A DNA stretch of 64,000 nt, taken from positions 124,001-188,000 of the forward strand of contig NZ_FWXS01000002.1 of assembly GCF_900176425.1 (NCBI RefSeq), in the 5' to 3' direction. Below, one piece after another: positions 8,171 to 16,987 of this stretch (the stretch's first letter is position 1; the number at the start of each line of letters is the position of its first letter). The stretch comes from Moheibacter sediminis. Its GTDB lineage: Bacteria > Bacteroidota > Bacteroidia > Flavobacteriales > Weeksellaceae. The translations under genes and the position numbers were made by a program. Under the pieces are notes generated by a model, which made no database searches, was not told the DNA's origin, and saw only the letters and a program-made list of their open reading frames with translations.

Positions 8171-10444
8171 TTATTTTTTGATAATCAATTTTTTAGATAT
8201 TTTCTCAGCACCATTATTTACTTGTATTAAATAAGTTCCTGATGGTAAATGAGATAGATTTAATTTTTGAGAGAATTTACCTCCGTTATGATTTACATTA
8301 TTTTGTGAAATTAATTTTCCTTCTAAACTATAAACAGAGTAAGAAATGTTATTTGATTTACTGTCTAATTCAATTGTGAAAACACCTGTTGAAGGATTTG
8401 GATAGATTGTCAATGCGTCTGCTTTGTTTACGTCATCAACACTCATGTTAGAGTTAATTGCAAAGTGGGTTGAGTTTACGTTTAAGAAAACGTTGTCAAT
8501 CGCTTTAATCATCAATCTGGCAGTTGTACTTGTTCCAAGCCCATTTGGTACATTGAACGTATATGAACCGTTATTTGGAGTGCTTTCCACCAATGTATGT
8601 GGGAAAGTCAGACCTCCATCAGTAGATACAAGGATAGTCACGTTTGCAGTATTTACAGGGGCTACGTTTGTATTAGCTACATCCCAAGTAATTGTTTGAG
8701 ATTCTCCTAAATTCCAAACTTGTCCAGAAGAATTTTGTGAAGTTACAATAAAAGGCCCTGCATCAGCAGTTACAGTTAATCTGATATCATCTCTTCCGGT
8801 TTGCCCACCTGCAGGATTATTATCTCTCACCAATAATGAGAAGTTCATATTTCTGGCAACTGCAGGTAATTTTTCCCAAGCTCTGAAGTTTCCTGGAGTT
8901 ATAACATCTGGGTTGTAGCCTGCAATAAGAGTAGATAATCTTGGGAAATATCTTTCAGCAGATTCTGTTGCCCATAATGAACGGAACATTGGACCACCTG
9001 TATTGGTTGGTCTTGGAGGCATAGTAGCGGTTTGAGGGTCAATTTGTTCCCAGTTGTAAGTTAATAAATCTCCATCAGGATCAGTTGCTATCCCCGTCAA
9101 AACAAAAGGAGTTTCTTTTGGAATAGTTCGGTCTGCACCTGCATTTACGGTAGGCTCATTGTTTCCAGTTGCTGTATTTGCACCACAGTTTCCTCCTGCT
9201 GTTATATAATTGTACATTTCTCTTACACTAACTGCATGAAAATAGGCATCACTATTACCTTGAACATTCGGATGACAGATTCCGGCATAACCCATAATAG
9301 TGCTTGCACTACCTGGTTCAATTGCAGTTCCTCCATTTCTGTTGCAAGCATTATTTTGTGTGTGGTTTGCTCCAAATTGATGTCCCATTTCATGTGCAAC
9401 AAAATCAATTACAAAAGTATCTCCTACAGGATTTCCTGCTCCGGTTACACCTTGTGCTTTGAAATTATTATTACATACAGAAGGTCTCATGGCTATACCA
9501 TTATCATTTCCTGCAGTTGCTCGGAAAAACACGTGCCCAATATCGTAATTTGCTGAACCAATTGCCCCATCAACAACCGTTTGATTTACCGGTAACATAG
9601 ATTCTGCATCTAAAGGATTGTATGAGTCTGTAGTTATGAAAATCAATAAATCATTATTTGGAACTATTTCTAATTGAACAGAAACTTCATTCTCATAAAC
9701 TTCATTTAATCGTGTAACAGCCAAGTTTAATGCTTCCATTACTGCTGCTTTTTTTTCAGCATCTGTTCCGCTTCCCACACCTGCTTGTTGTGCTATATAA
9801 GCTGTATATTCAATAGTTGTGGCTAGTGCAAGACGATATTTACGCATCTGACCATCAATTACTGTATTTTCACCTAAGTCTATGTCAATAGGAACATCAG
9901 TATTATAAATGTCTGAACCATCATGTTTACATTCAAATGTATGCTGATGGTCTGCATTTGCTCTGTTATATACCATGTACACTTGATTATCTTTGGAATA
10001 AGAGTCGATATATTTAAGGCCAGAGGTACTTCTGATAACAGCATTCAAACCAAAATAAGGAGATACACTAAATTTAATTTTGGTAGAAGGGTCGTCAATT
10101 TTATAGCCTGTATAGGATTTGATTTCAGGATATTTTGCCTGCAAATCAGGGTGCATCGTAGATGACTCAACCACTTTATATGTATCAAAAGTTCCTTCTG
10201 CATTTGGAAATTTGACATTGATTCCGGCAGCTGTATTTTGACTTTTTGCAGGAGCACTTGATAATTGTTGGCTGATTTGCTCCGTATTCAACTTTACAAG
10301 TTGATATTCAGTGGGAGTGTTAGTTCTTTCTCTTGGATTTTCAATGTTTTTTCCGTGAAACTTTGTCCAACTATTTTGCTGGGCAAATGTAATTCCGGTA
10401 AACATCAGAAAACAAGATGATAACAGTAAAAATTTTTGTTTCAT
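8171..10444 (-). CDS. Secreted reprolysin-like zinc metalloprotease with T9SS sorting domain
   Basis: The 757-residue protein has, in order, a signal peptide (ending ITFAQQ), a propeptide region, and a metzincin catalytic domain with the zinc site HEMGHQFGANH near residue 350 and a Met-turn (STIMGYAGIC). A PKD/Ig-like region follows (about 440-500, VNAGADRTIPKETPF), then a further beta domain with QTITWDVANTN. It ends in a C-terminal T9SS type A sorting domain (LTIYPNPSTGVF to KKLIIKK). The protein should cross the outer membrane by the type IX system and be cleaved at the sorting domain. It lies 19 bp after a small lipoprotein gene and may be cotranscribed with it. Confidence 0.92.
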   Translation of the reverse strand: MKQKFLLLSSCFLMFTGITFAQQNSWTKFHGKNIENPRERTNTPTEYQLVKLNTEQISQQLSSAPAKSQNTAAGINVKFPNAEGTFDTYKVVESSTMHPDLQAKYPEIKSYTGYKIDDPSTKIKFSVSPYFGLNAVIRSTSGLKYIDSYSKDNQVYMVYNRANADHQHTFECKHDGSDIYNTDVPIDIDLGENTVIDGQMRKYRLALATTIEYTAYIAQQAGVGSGTDAEKKAAVMEALNLAVTRLNEVYENEVSVQLEIVPNNDLLIFITTDSYNPLDAESMLPVNQTVVDGAIGSANYDIGHVFFRATAGNDNGIAMRPSVCNNNFKAQGVTGAGNPVGDTFVIDFVAHEMGHQFGANHTQNNACNRNGGTAIEPGSASTIMGYAGICHPNVQGNSDAYFHAVSVREMYNYITAGGNCGANTATGNNEPTVNAGADRTIPKETPFVLTGIATDPDGDLLTYNWEQIDPQTATMPPRPTNTGGPMFRSLWATESAERYFPRLSTLIAGYNPDVITPGNFRAWEKLPAVARNMNFSLLVRDNNPAGGQTGRDDIRLTVTADAGPFIVTSQNSSGQVWNLGESQTITWDVANTNVAPVNTANVTILVSTDGGLTFPHTLVESTPNNGSYTFNVPNGLGTSTTARLMIKAIDNVFLNVNSTHFAINSNMSVDDVNKADALTIYPNPSTGVFTIELDSKSNNISYSVYSLEGKLISQNNVNHNGGKFSQKLNLSHLPSGTYLIQVNNGAEKISKKLIIKK

Positions 10445-10463
10445 GTTTTTTGAGTGTTAAAAA

Positions 10464-10937
10464 TTAATTGATTCTATTTAGTTGTATTTCGCTCGGTTTT
10501 TCTGAGATCCTGAGAATTACGATAGGATTGTTCCACTTATTTTCTGTAAACTCCCAGTTTTCAATCTCTCTGTAATTAATCCTAAGTTTGGATTTTACTT
10601 TTTCTATACTTTCGATTTCGATATCTGCATAAGTCAGGTTTTTTAAAGTTGGTTTTAAAATTATAATTGATTCTGTATTTTCATCAAATGCTGGAATAGG
10701 AGCAGACCTGGGGATAGATTTATCACGCAACTTACTGTACAATTCAGTAAGTTCCTGAGCAGAATTGATGATGGTTGTTTCTTTTAAGTTGAGACTATGA
10801 TTTAATTTTCTTTCTTCCGTGAATTCGATAAAGTTTTGTGACTGTGCTGCATTCATATTTTTAGAATTAGAACAAGACAAATTCAAAGACAAAAACGTAA
10901 TCCCCGCAAATAAAAATATGTTTTTATTAAATTTCAT
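10464..10937 (-). CDS. Lipoprotein of unknown function
   Basis: The 157-residue product has a signal peptide with a lipobox-like end (FLSLNLSCSNS), so it should be lipid-anchored. The mature part has alternating beta-strand character (KSKLRINYREIENWEF, NPIVILRISEKPSEIQL) and no motif I recognise. It lies 19 bp upstream of the T9SS metalloprotease gene on the same strand, with the TlpA-like gene 54 bp before it. The short gaps suggest a shared transcript, but no functional link can be drawn. Confidence 0.7.
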   Translation of the reverse strand: MKFNKNIFLFAGITFLSLNLSCSNSKNMNAAQSQNFIEFTEERKLNHSLNLKETTIINSAQELTELYSKLRDKSIPRSAPIPAFDENTESIIILKPTLKNLTYADIEIESIEKVKSKLRINYREIENWEFTENKWNNPIVILRISEKPSEIQLNRIN

Positions 10938-10991
10938 AATTGGTAAATCTAATTATTTTATCTGAATGTTAACAAAATGAATTAGTTAAAA

Positions 10992-11567
10992 TTATTGTTG
11001 ATTTATTAATTTCTCAATTAAATTATGAACTTCTTTGCTGTCCCAGTTGGCTGATTTTATTTCTTTTAAAACTACTTCCCCTCTTTTATCGATTATATAA
11101 GTTGTTGGAAATGATTTTGGAATCAAAACTTTCGGAATCAAGCTGCTGGCTTCATAAACCGGCATGCTGTAATTGTGTTTTTCCAGAAATGGAATAAATT
11201 TTTCCGGTTTGTCATTCATCGTAATCAATACAATTTTTATTTTATCCCCGTAAGTTTCATGGAGTTTCTGGATGCTTGGCATCTCTGCAACACAAGGCGG
11301 GCACCAACTTCCCCAGAAGTTCAGGAAAACAACCTGACCACGGAAATCTGCAAGATTTCCGTCGGGTGTTCCGTTGTAGCCTTTGAGGGAAATGGTAAGA
11401 TTTTTATCATTCAAAGAAAACTCACGCAAAGGTTTTTCAGTATTGGGACCCGCTAAAGTTTTTTCATTGATTATACCTTTTACCCAATCGCCAACGGGAG
11501 TGAAAAAGAATAAGCCTAATAAAATAAGTGCAGCTGCGCTGGTAATAATGCCTTTGTCTATTTTCAT
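10992..11567 (-). CDS. TlpA/ResA-like thioredoxin family protein
   Basis: The 191-residue protein is anchored by one N-terminal membrane helix (ITSAAALILLGLFFF). It carries a periplasmic thioredoxin domain with the redox motif WCPPC (C89, C92) in FLNFWGSWCPPCVAEMP and the cis-Pro region FPTTYIIDKRGEV. TlpA/ResA proteins reduce disulfides outside the cytoplasm, often for cytochrome c or other metalloprotein maturation. No cytochrome genes are adjacent, so the partner is unknown. A promoter -7 box lies about 40 bp upstream. Confidence 0.88.
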   Translation of the reverse strand: MKIDKGIITSAAALILLGLFFFTPVGDWVKGIINEKTLAGPNTEKPLREFSLNDKNLTISLKGYNGTPDGNLADFRGQVVFLNFWGSWCPPCVAEMPSIQKLHETYGDKIKIVLITMNDKPEKFIPFLEKHNYSMPVYEASSLIPKVLIPKSFPTTYIIDKRGEVVLKEIKSANWDSKEVHNLIEKLINQQ

Positions 11568-11606
11568 TTCTAGATTTAATTTAAATTATTGAGAATTCTT
11601 GACTGA

Positions 11607-11614
11607 CAAATATA
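11607..11614 (-). promoter_or_regulatory. -7 promoter box for the TlpA-like gene
   Basis: TATATTTG read on the - strand matches TAnnTTTG, with a TTG 16 bp upstream. The leader would be about 35 nt. Confidence 0.5.
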
Positions 11615-11620
11615 ATTCAA

Positions 11621-12145
11621 TTAGACTTTGCAATGAAGCAATTCGATGTAAGGATTACCGTGAAGATTTAAAAGTTTTGCAAAAGCAGGCTCAGTTTTGA
11701 AGCCTTCTTTTTTGAGCTGAATTATTTGGTTTTTGAAATCGTTTCCGAATTTTCTCAAAATTTCATATTCTTTTATCATGTGAAGAAATCCATTTTGGAG
11801 ATATGTGGGTTTGTTTTCTGCATAAATTTCAAATGGAACTTTATCAATTATAAAATTACAGACTAGAATGGTTTTGTCTTCGTCAATTCTTTGTTGGATT
11901 GTGAAATTTTGAAAATGATGAAATTCGATTGTGAGAAATTTTTCCAATTCATTGAAATTATCTGTTTCTAAAATTATATCGACATCGCTTTCCGGCAAAT
12001 CAATTTCAATCGGAATTGTGCCAATAACCAAAGGATTATAATTTTTTAGAATTTCAATTATTTTGAATTCGTTCAATAAAGCAAAAACGAGTTGTTGTTT
12101 TGGATTTCCTTGTTGGAGGTATTCTATGTTTTTAAATTTATCCAA
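11621..12145 (-). CDS. DUF4269 protein (nucleotidyltransferase-like fold)
   Basis: The 174-residue protein matches the DUF4269 pattern. It has an N-terminal helix (NIEYLQQGNPKQQLVFALL), then GTIPIEIDLPESDVDIILE, where a Gly-Thr and an Asp-x-Asp resemble the metal site of nucleotidyltransferase-fold enzymes. A conserved KIIEILKNYNPLVIG strand precedes it. The biochemical function of the family is not known to me. It is the last gene of the tight operon 15197-11621, with only 6 bp separating it from the PhyH gene. Confidence 0.75.
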   Translation of the reverse strand: MDKFKNIEYLQQGNPKQQLVFALLNEFKIIEILKNYNPLVIGTIPIEIDLPESDVDIILETDNFNELEKFLTIEFHHFQNFTIQQRIDEDKTILVCNFIIDKVPFEIYAENKPTYLQNGFLHMIKEYEILRKFGNDFKNQIIQLKKEGFKTEPAFAKLLNLHGNPYIELLHCKV

Positions 12146-12151
12146 GAAATT

Positions 12152-12862
12152 CTAATTAATAATCTGTTTCTCTGACCAATTTATTTCATTTGGTAAATCA
12201 AAATTAGAAAGTTCGATGTGGATGACGCGGCGTTTCTGGTTATTGGTGGTACGGCTGGAAGAGTGTAGCAGAAGTGGTTTCATGAACATAATTCCACCTC
12301 TTAAAACATTGCAACTAACTTCTTTTTCTGCGGACCAGTCAGTAGTTTTGGTGCGGTAAATTTTCTTGGAATGAGATTTTGGGATGACTTTCAGCGCGCC
12401 GTTTTCTTCATTTGTTTCATCTAAATGAATTCTAATCGTAACGATATTTTTCAGAATTTCGATCGGAGGCTGAACCGCAAACTGGTTTTGTTTTTTTGTC
12501 CAGAAATTAAAATTTTCAAGCTCCACTTTTTTATCCACAGAAATCGTCAAATCCTGGTGATAAGCAACGTACCAGTTGGAAGTCTCGGGTTTGTCAAAAT
12601 AAATGCTTTTGACAATGAAAAAATCATTTCCGATAAATTCCCGGATTAAATTTTTCAAGTTTTCATTGAAAATAATAGGACTGATTTCAGGAATTTCTTT
12701 TAGAATCTGCCTGATGGCGAATAAATCAGATGATTTTCTGAATGTATCATTTTGCGAATCTGCATTTTCAATTTCATGCAAAATTGAATTGATTTCTTCT
12801 TCAGAATAAATATTATCGATTAATGCAAATCCATTTTCTGAAAAGAATTCTTTCTGATTCAT
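12152..12862 (-). CDS. PhyH-family Fe(II)/2-oxoglutarate dioxygenase
   Basis: The 236-residue protein has the phytanoyl-CoA dioxygenase pattern. It begins EFFSENGFALIDNIYSEEEI, the iron-binding pair is H102-x-D104 (AYHQDLTI), the distal His is H200 (KPLLLHSSSRT) and a 2-oxoglutarate-binding Arg is at 211/212 (QKRRVIHIE). It should hydroxylate a small-molecule or lipid substrate in the cytoplasm. It lies 12 bp after the thioredoxin-like gene in an operon that also has an acyl-ACP desaturase and an acyltransferase. A lipid substrate is therefore reasonable but unproven. Confidence 0.85.
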   Translation of the reverse strand: MNQKEFFSENGFALIDNIYSEEEINSILHEIENADSQNDTFRKSSDLFAIRQILKEIPEISPIIFNENLKNLIREFIGNDFFIVKSIYFDKPETSNWYVAYHQDLTISVDKKVELENFNFWTKKQNQFAVQPPIEILKNIVTIRIHLDETNEENGALKVIPKSHSKKIYRTKTTDWSAEKEVSCNVLRGGIMFMKPLLLHSSSRTTNNQKRRVIHIELSNFDLPNEINWSEKQIIN

Positions 12863-12874
12863 CGAAAAAGAAAT

Positions 12875-13453
12875 TTAATTCATCTTAGAAAGAAATTCTT
12901 CAAAAATACCAACGCCTTTGTCCCGGTTGTACCAAACTTGCAGGTCTTGGTGAAATTGTTCGTCTGTATATTCCTGCGGATTTTCTTTATGTTTTTTGAG
13001 CAATTCCATTCCATGCTGTGGTCGAGGTCCGAAACGAAAAATTTCATTCCCTTCGTTGTTCACTCCAATTAAAATCGGAATGGATTTCGCGCCATCGGTC
13101 AGGAATTCATTCATCAATTCAGGATTTTCGTCGCGTAAAACGATCTTTTGTTCGACACCGATTTCATTCATCATCACATTAACAACGGGCATTACCTGTG
13201 CAGCATCGCCGCACCAGCCTTCGCTTATGACCAATAATTTGAAATCAGAATTGAACTTGTTCAACCTTTCTTTTTGCTCATCAGTCAAATCAAAAGTTTT
13301 GTCGAGCCTTTCAATTCTTTTTAAATTGATGGAATAGTATTTTGCGTAACCTTTTTCATCGCCTGAATTTTCAATATCGTGTAATTGTTCTTCGATTTTT
13401 TTTAAATAATCGGGATATGAAAACCCATTTTCCAGATAGGGTAGAAGATTCAT
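12875..13453 (-). CDS. Thioredoxin-family protein with single active-site Cys
   Basis: The 192-residue cytoplasmic protein has a thioredoxin fold from about residue 65. The normal CxxC site is replaced by WCGDA (C81 in LLVISEGWCGDAAQVMP). A cis-Pro is seen in GAKSIPILIGV. The loss of the second Cys argues against normal disulfide reduction; it may form mixed disulfides or act on thiols in another way. This variant is common in Bacteroidota. It is the third gene of the plsC-desaturase operon, 9 bp after the desaturase. Confidence 0.8.
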   Translation of the reverse strand: MNLLPYLENGFSYPDYLKKIEEQLHDIENSGDEKGYAKYYSINLKRIERLDKTFDLTDEQKERLNKFNSDFKLLVISEGWCGDAAQVMPVVNVMMNEIGVEQKIVLRDENPELMNEFLTDGAKSIPILIGVNNEGNEIFRFGPRPQHGMELLKKHKENPQEYTDEQFHQDLQVWYNRDKGVGIFEEFLSKMN

Positions 13454-13462
13454 AAAATTAAA

Positions 13463-14446
13463 TTATAAAGGGTAAATCCATTTGATTTGTGGTGTTTCTT
13501 TGGGAACGACGATGCGTTCAGCCAATCTTTCAAGTCTGTCAGGAAGTCCCATGATGTAATCTCGCGCTTTATCAGCTTCGGCTGTAAGGCTTTCGAATTT
13601 GTCGATGTTCCAGATTTTATTGAGCTTGCGGATGATGTCCACATAATCGAGTGCTGTATATATTCCGAGACGCTGTGCGGAATCAGAAAGCAATTCAAAT
13701 GCTTTGCCAACAGGTTCGCCAGATTCACGCATGAAATGCGCCGGCATCACGATTTTTAGTTTGAGCATATAATGATAGGCAAGCATCATTTCGCTCGGAT
13801 CGACTTCAAAGATTCTTTTTACGAATTCGCAATAAGCCAAATGGTGGCGCATTTCGTCTCCCGCAATGATTTTACACATACGCGCCAACTTTGGAACTCC
13901 GTAGTCTTTTGCCAAAATCGAAACGCGGTTGTGCGAAATATAAGTTGCCAATTCCTGAAAACTAGTATAAACGAAATTCTTGTAAGGGTCACTGCTGGTA
14001 CCGATGTCAAACCCATCCGAAATCAAGTATTGCGTTGTGATTTCAACTTCTCGCATGTTGATTCTTCCAGATAAATAAAGGTATTTGTTCAAGACATCAC
14101 CGTGACGATTTTCCTCTGCAGACCAAGCGCGGAACCATTTCGACCAACCGTTTCTTTCTTCATTTTTCACACCTTCGATCTCCATTACCCAAGATTCATA
14201 AGTCGGAAGTGCTTCTTCGGTGATGGTATCGCCAATTAAAGTAATCCAGAAATCGTAAGGTAATTCTTTCGCTAATTCACGCAATTCGGTCACTTCTTCT
14301 AAAAATTTATCGGAATGTGAATCGGGAAGGAAATCTGTAGGCTGCCAAATTTTCTCTGGACTGATAAGGAATTTCTCCAAAAAGGAATCTACTTCCGGGT
14401 CGAGGAAATTCATTACTTCTAAACGTACATTATGTTTGGCGCTCAT
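13463..14446 (-). CDS. Acyl-ACP desaturase (di-iron)
   Basis: The 327-residue protein matches soluble plant/actinobacterial-type acyl-ACP desaturases. Two iron-binding EExxH-like motifs are visible: EENRH at 111-115 (AWSAEENRHGDVL) and DEMRH at 197-201 (AGDEMRHHLAY). It would insert a double bond into acyl-ACP using O2 and reduced ferredoxin. It lies 7 bp downstream of plsC, which uses acyl chains for phosphatidic acid, so the operon couples chain desaturation to phospholipid assembly. The length is normal for the bacterial family. Confidence 0.92.
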   Translation of the reverse strand: MSAKHNVRLEVMNFLDPEVDSFLEKFLISPEKIWQPTDFLPDSHSDKFLEEVTELRELAKELPYDFWITLIGDTITEEALPTYESWVMEIEGVKNEERNGWSKWFRAWSAEENRHGDVLNKYLYLSGRINMREVEITTQYLISDGFDIGTSSDPYKNFVYTSFQELATYISHNRVSILAKDYGVPKLARMCKIIAGDEMRHHLAYCEFVKRIFEVDPSEMMLAYHYMLKLKIVMPAHFMRESGEPVGKAFELLSDSAQRLGIYTALDYVDIIRKLNKIWNIDKFESLTAEADKARDYIMGLPDRLERLAERIVVPKETPQIKWIYPL

Positions 14447-14453
14447 TTTTTAG

Positions 14454-15197
14454 TTAATTTGATTTGCTTGTTTCAAGCGTTGATTGAATTGCTTCTCTTG
14501 TTTTCTCCATTAATTCTTCAAAACTCATTTCTTTCGGAGTGAAAGGTTCATGTACTTGTAAAGAAAAGCGAACACCCAAAGATAGGGGAAAATTGCCGTT
14601 TTTAACAATTTTCCACGAATTATTGATGGTTATAGGAACAATCAGAGCAGATGGCGCAAATTTTAATAACATTTTTAAGCCATTTTCGTGAAAATGTTTC
14701 AATTGCCCGTCACGGCTTCTGGTTCCTTCGGGAAAGATAACTACTGAATAATTATTTTTCTGAACCAATTCTGCCAATTTTTTGATTTCAGGAAGAGATT
14801 GACGCGAATCTTTTCGATCAATCAACGCAGAACCACCTCTTTGCAAATTATATGAAACACTTGGAATTCCTTTTCCCAATTCGATTTTACTGATGAATTT
14901 CGGATGGAATTCGCTTAAGTACCATTCAATCGGAGAAATGTCTAACATACTTTGGTGGTTGCTCACAAAAATGATTGGAACACCTTTGGGTAACTTTTCT
15001 TTTCCAGAGAATCGATGTGTAGTTCCTAAAATTTTAGTGCAGTAAATGAGTAGTAAATTCATCACTTTCACTGAAAAATGATGGGATTTATACCCGCCCA
15101 AATTATAGGCTAACCATTGCCAAACATGCATGAGTAGTAAAGTCAATCCAAAAAAGAAATAATAAATAATCGTGACTGGAATGGAAAATATTTTCAT
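14454..15197 (-). CDS. plsC: 1-acyl-sn-glycerol-3-phosphate acyltransferase
   Basis: The 247-residue inner-membrane protein has N-terminal membrane helices. It carries the acyltransferase motif HxxxxD at H81-D86 (VSNHQSMLDISP) and the glycerol-phosphate motif FPEGTRSRDG. It should acylate lysophosphatidic acid to phosphatidic acid. It is the first gene of a five-gene - strand operon. An imperfect palindromic repeat (15209-15263) lies just upstream, between it and the phosphosugar mutase gene. Confidence 0.92.
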   Translation of the reverse strand: MKIFSIPVTIIYYFFFGLTLLLMHVWQWLAYNLGGYKSHHFSVKVMNLLLIYCTKILGTTHRFSGKEKLPKGVPIIFVSNHQSMLDISPIEWYLSEFHPKFISKIELGKGIPSVSYNLQRGGSALIDRKDSRQSLPEIKKLAELVQKNNYSVVIFPEGTRSRDGQLKHFHENGLKMLLKFAPSALIVPITINNSWKIVKNGNFPLSLGVRFSLQVHEPFTPKEMSFEELMEKTREAIQSTLETSKSN

Positions 15198-15208
15198 TTT
15201 TTCATTTT

Positions 15209-15263
15209 GTTTTCATTCTGATTAAGGAAGAATCTTAGATTCCTCGTACCTCGGAATAACAAC
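15209..15263. repeat. Palindromic intergenic repeat, degenerate copy
   Basis: Outer arms GTTTTCATTCTGA (15209-15221) and TCGGAATAACAAC (15251-15263) are inverted with about 10 of 13 matches. The centre has GAATC TTA GATTC (15230-15242). The wording 'ATTCCGAGG-ACGAGGAATCT' on the - strand resembles a dispersed intergenic repeat I recall from Bacteroidota genomes. Only one copy is seen here. Confidence 0.5.
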
Positions 15264-15277
15264 GGAATTTTATGTTA

Positions 15278-16981
15278 TTAGAATTCGTTTTTAAGTCTTT
15301 CTATTTTTTCAAGCAATTCATTTTTCACATTTTCGTAATCCTGAATTTCATCCAAATTAGATTTCACTGAAAAATAGAATTTAATTTTAGGTTCTGTACC
15401 TGAGGGTCTTGCAGCGATTTTACTTCCGTCTTTTGTATAGAAAATCAATACGTTGGATTTTGGAATTTCAATCGGCGTTTCACTTCCTGAAATTAAATCT
15501 TTAGAAACCGAAGTTTGGTAGTCATCTAAACGAATCACTTTGGAATTGTCAAATGTTTTTGGGGGATCATTTCTGAAATCTACCATCATCTGTGCAATTT
15601 GCTCTGCACCGTCTTTTCCGGTTTTTACAACCGAAACCAAACCTTCCTGGTAACAATCTGTTTTTGTATAAATGTTAATCAATTCTTCATAAAAACTGCT
15701 GTCATTAGCTTTGGCAAAAGCTGCGATTTCGCAAGCGAGCAGGGTGGAGGAGATTGAGTCTTTATCGCGAACAAAATCACCGACCATGAAACCAAAACTT
15801 TCTTCACCACCACCGATGAATTTTTGTTTTCCCTCAGCTTTGCGGATCATATCTGCAATCCATTTGAAACCTGTCAAACCTACTTTGCATTCGACATTGT
15901 ACAATTTAGCCAAATCGAAAAATATGTCAGAAGTAACGATGGTCGAACCGATGAATTCAGTTCCTTCGAGTCCGTCTTCGCTCCATTTATTCAATAAATA
16001 ATTGGTCAAAACGGTGTTCGTTTGATTACCATTTAATAAAACCATTTTTCCATCAAAATCACGAACCGCAATTCCTAAACGATCGGCATCAGGATCGGTT
16101 CCGATAACGATGTCTGCATTTACTTTTTCTGCTAATTCCAAAGCCATTTTCAAAGCTTCTGGTTCTTCCGGATTTGGAGATTTTACCGTTGGGAAATCAC
16201 CACTTGGTGTGGCTTGTTCTTCCACGATATGCACGTTTGTAAATCCGGCACGTTTCAACGCTTCAGGCATCGTTGCAATCGAAGTTCCATGAATAGAAGT
16301 GAAAACGATGCTCAAAGCAGATTTACCTTTATCGGTAAAACTTGCGTTTTTCACACAGGCATCGATGAATTCATCATCGATTTCTTTTCCTATTATGTTT
16401 AATAATTCATCGTTTCCATTGAATTGAATTTCTGTCGGTTTTACATTCATCACTTCAGAAATAATTCCGGTGTCTTGAGGAGGAACGATTTGTCCACCGT
16501 CGTTCCAGTAAACTTTGTAACCGTTGTATTCAGGCGGATTGTGCGAAGCGGTCAAAACAATTCCCGCATCACAGCCCAAATGACGAACGGCAAATGAAAG
16601 CTCCGGCGTAGGACGAAAACTTTCAAACAAATGAACTTTGATGTCATTTCCGGTCAAAATATCTGAAACAATTCTTGCAAACAATTCAGAATTGTGGCGA
16701 ACATCGTAAGCGATGGCTACAGATTTTTCCTTATTTGGAAATTCATTCTTTAAATAATTGGCCAAACCTTGTGTGGCAGCGCCTAAGGTATATTTGTTGA
16801 TTCGATTGGTTCCGATGCCCATGATGCCGCGCATGCCGCCGGTTCCGAATTCTAAATTGCGGTAAAAAGCATCTTCTAGTCCGGTTGGATTGGTGTCGAT
16901 TAAATTTTGAACTTCTTTTCTTGTATTTTCATCATATTCAGAGCCTAACCAAATTTGAGCTCTTTCAATAGCATTGTTCAT
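15278..16981 (-). CDS. Phosphosugar mutase (phosphoglucomutase/phosphomannomutase)
   Basis: The 567-residue protein is a full alpha-D-phosphohexomutase. The phosphoserine loop is TASHNPPEYNGYK with S146. The metal loop is GTDPDADRLG, the sugar loop is GGGEESFGF and the phosphate-binding loop is RPSGTEPKIKFY. It interconverts hexose-1- and hexose-6-phosphates; the length fits the PgcA-like phosphoglucomutase/phosphomannomutase group rather than GlmM. It lies 6 bp after the GIN lipoprotein and ends the DUF4199-GT2 operon, which suggests a link to glycan synthesis. Confidence 0.92.
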   Translation of the reverse strand: MNNAIERAQIWLGSEYDENTRKEVQNLIDTNPTGLEDAFYRNLEFGTGGMRGIMGIGTNRINKYTLGAATQGLANYLKNEFPNKEKSVAIAYDVRHNSELFARIVSDILTGNDIKVHLFESFRPTPELSFAVRHLGCDAGIVLTASHNPPEYNGYKVYWNDGGQIVPPQDTGIISEVMNVKPTEIQFNGNDELLNIIGKEIDDEFIDACVKNASFTDKGKSALSIVFTSIHGTSIATMPEALKRAGFTNVHIVEEQATPSGDFPTVKSPNPEEPEALKMALELAEKVNADIVIGTDPDADRLGIAVRDFDGKMVLLNGNQTNTVLTNYLLNKWSEDGLEGTEFIGSTIVTSDIFFDLAKLYNVECKVGLTGFKWIADMIRKAEGKQKFIGGGEESFGFMVGDFVRDKDSISSTLLACEIAAFAKANDSSFYEELINIYTKTDCYQEGLVSVVKTGKDGAEQIAQMMVDFRNDPPKTFDNSKVIRLDDYQTSVSKDLISGSETPIEIPKSNVLIFYTKDGSKIAARPSGTEPKIKFYFSVKSNLDEIQDYENVKNELLEKIERLKNEF

Positions 16982-16987
16982 AAGGGT

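Noticed and set aside
13450-13728. - strand ORF of 92 codons overlapping the desaturase gene in another frame
   Set aside because: It overlaps the well-supported acyl-ACP desaturase gene and has no family resemblance.
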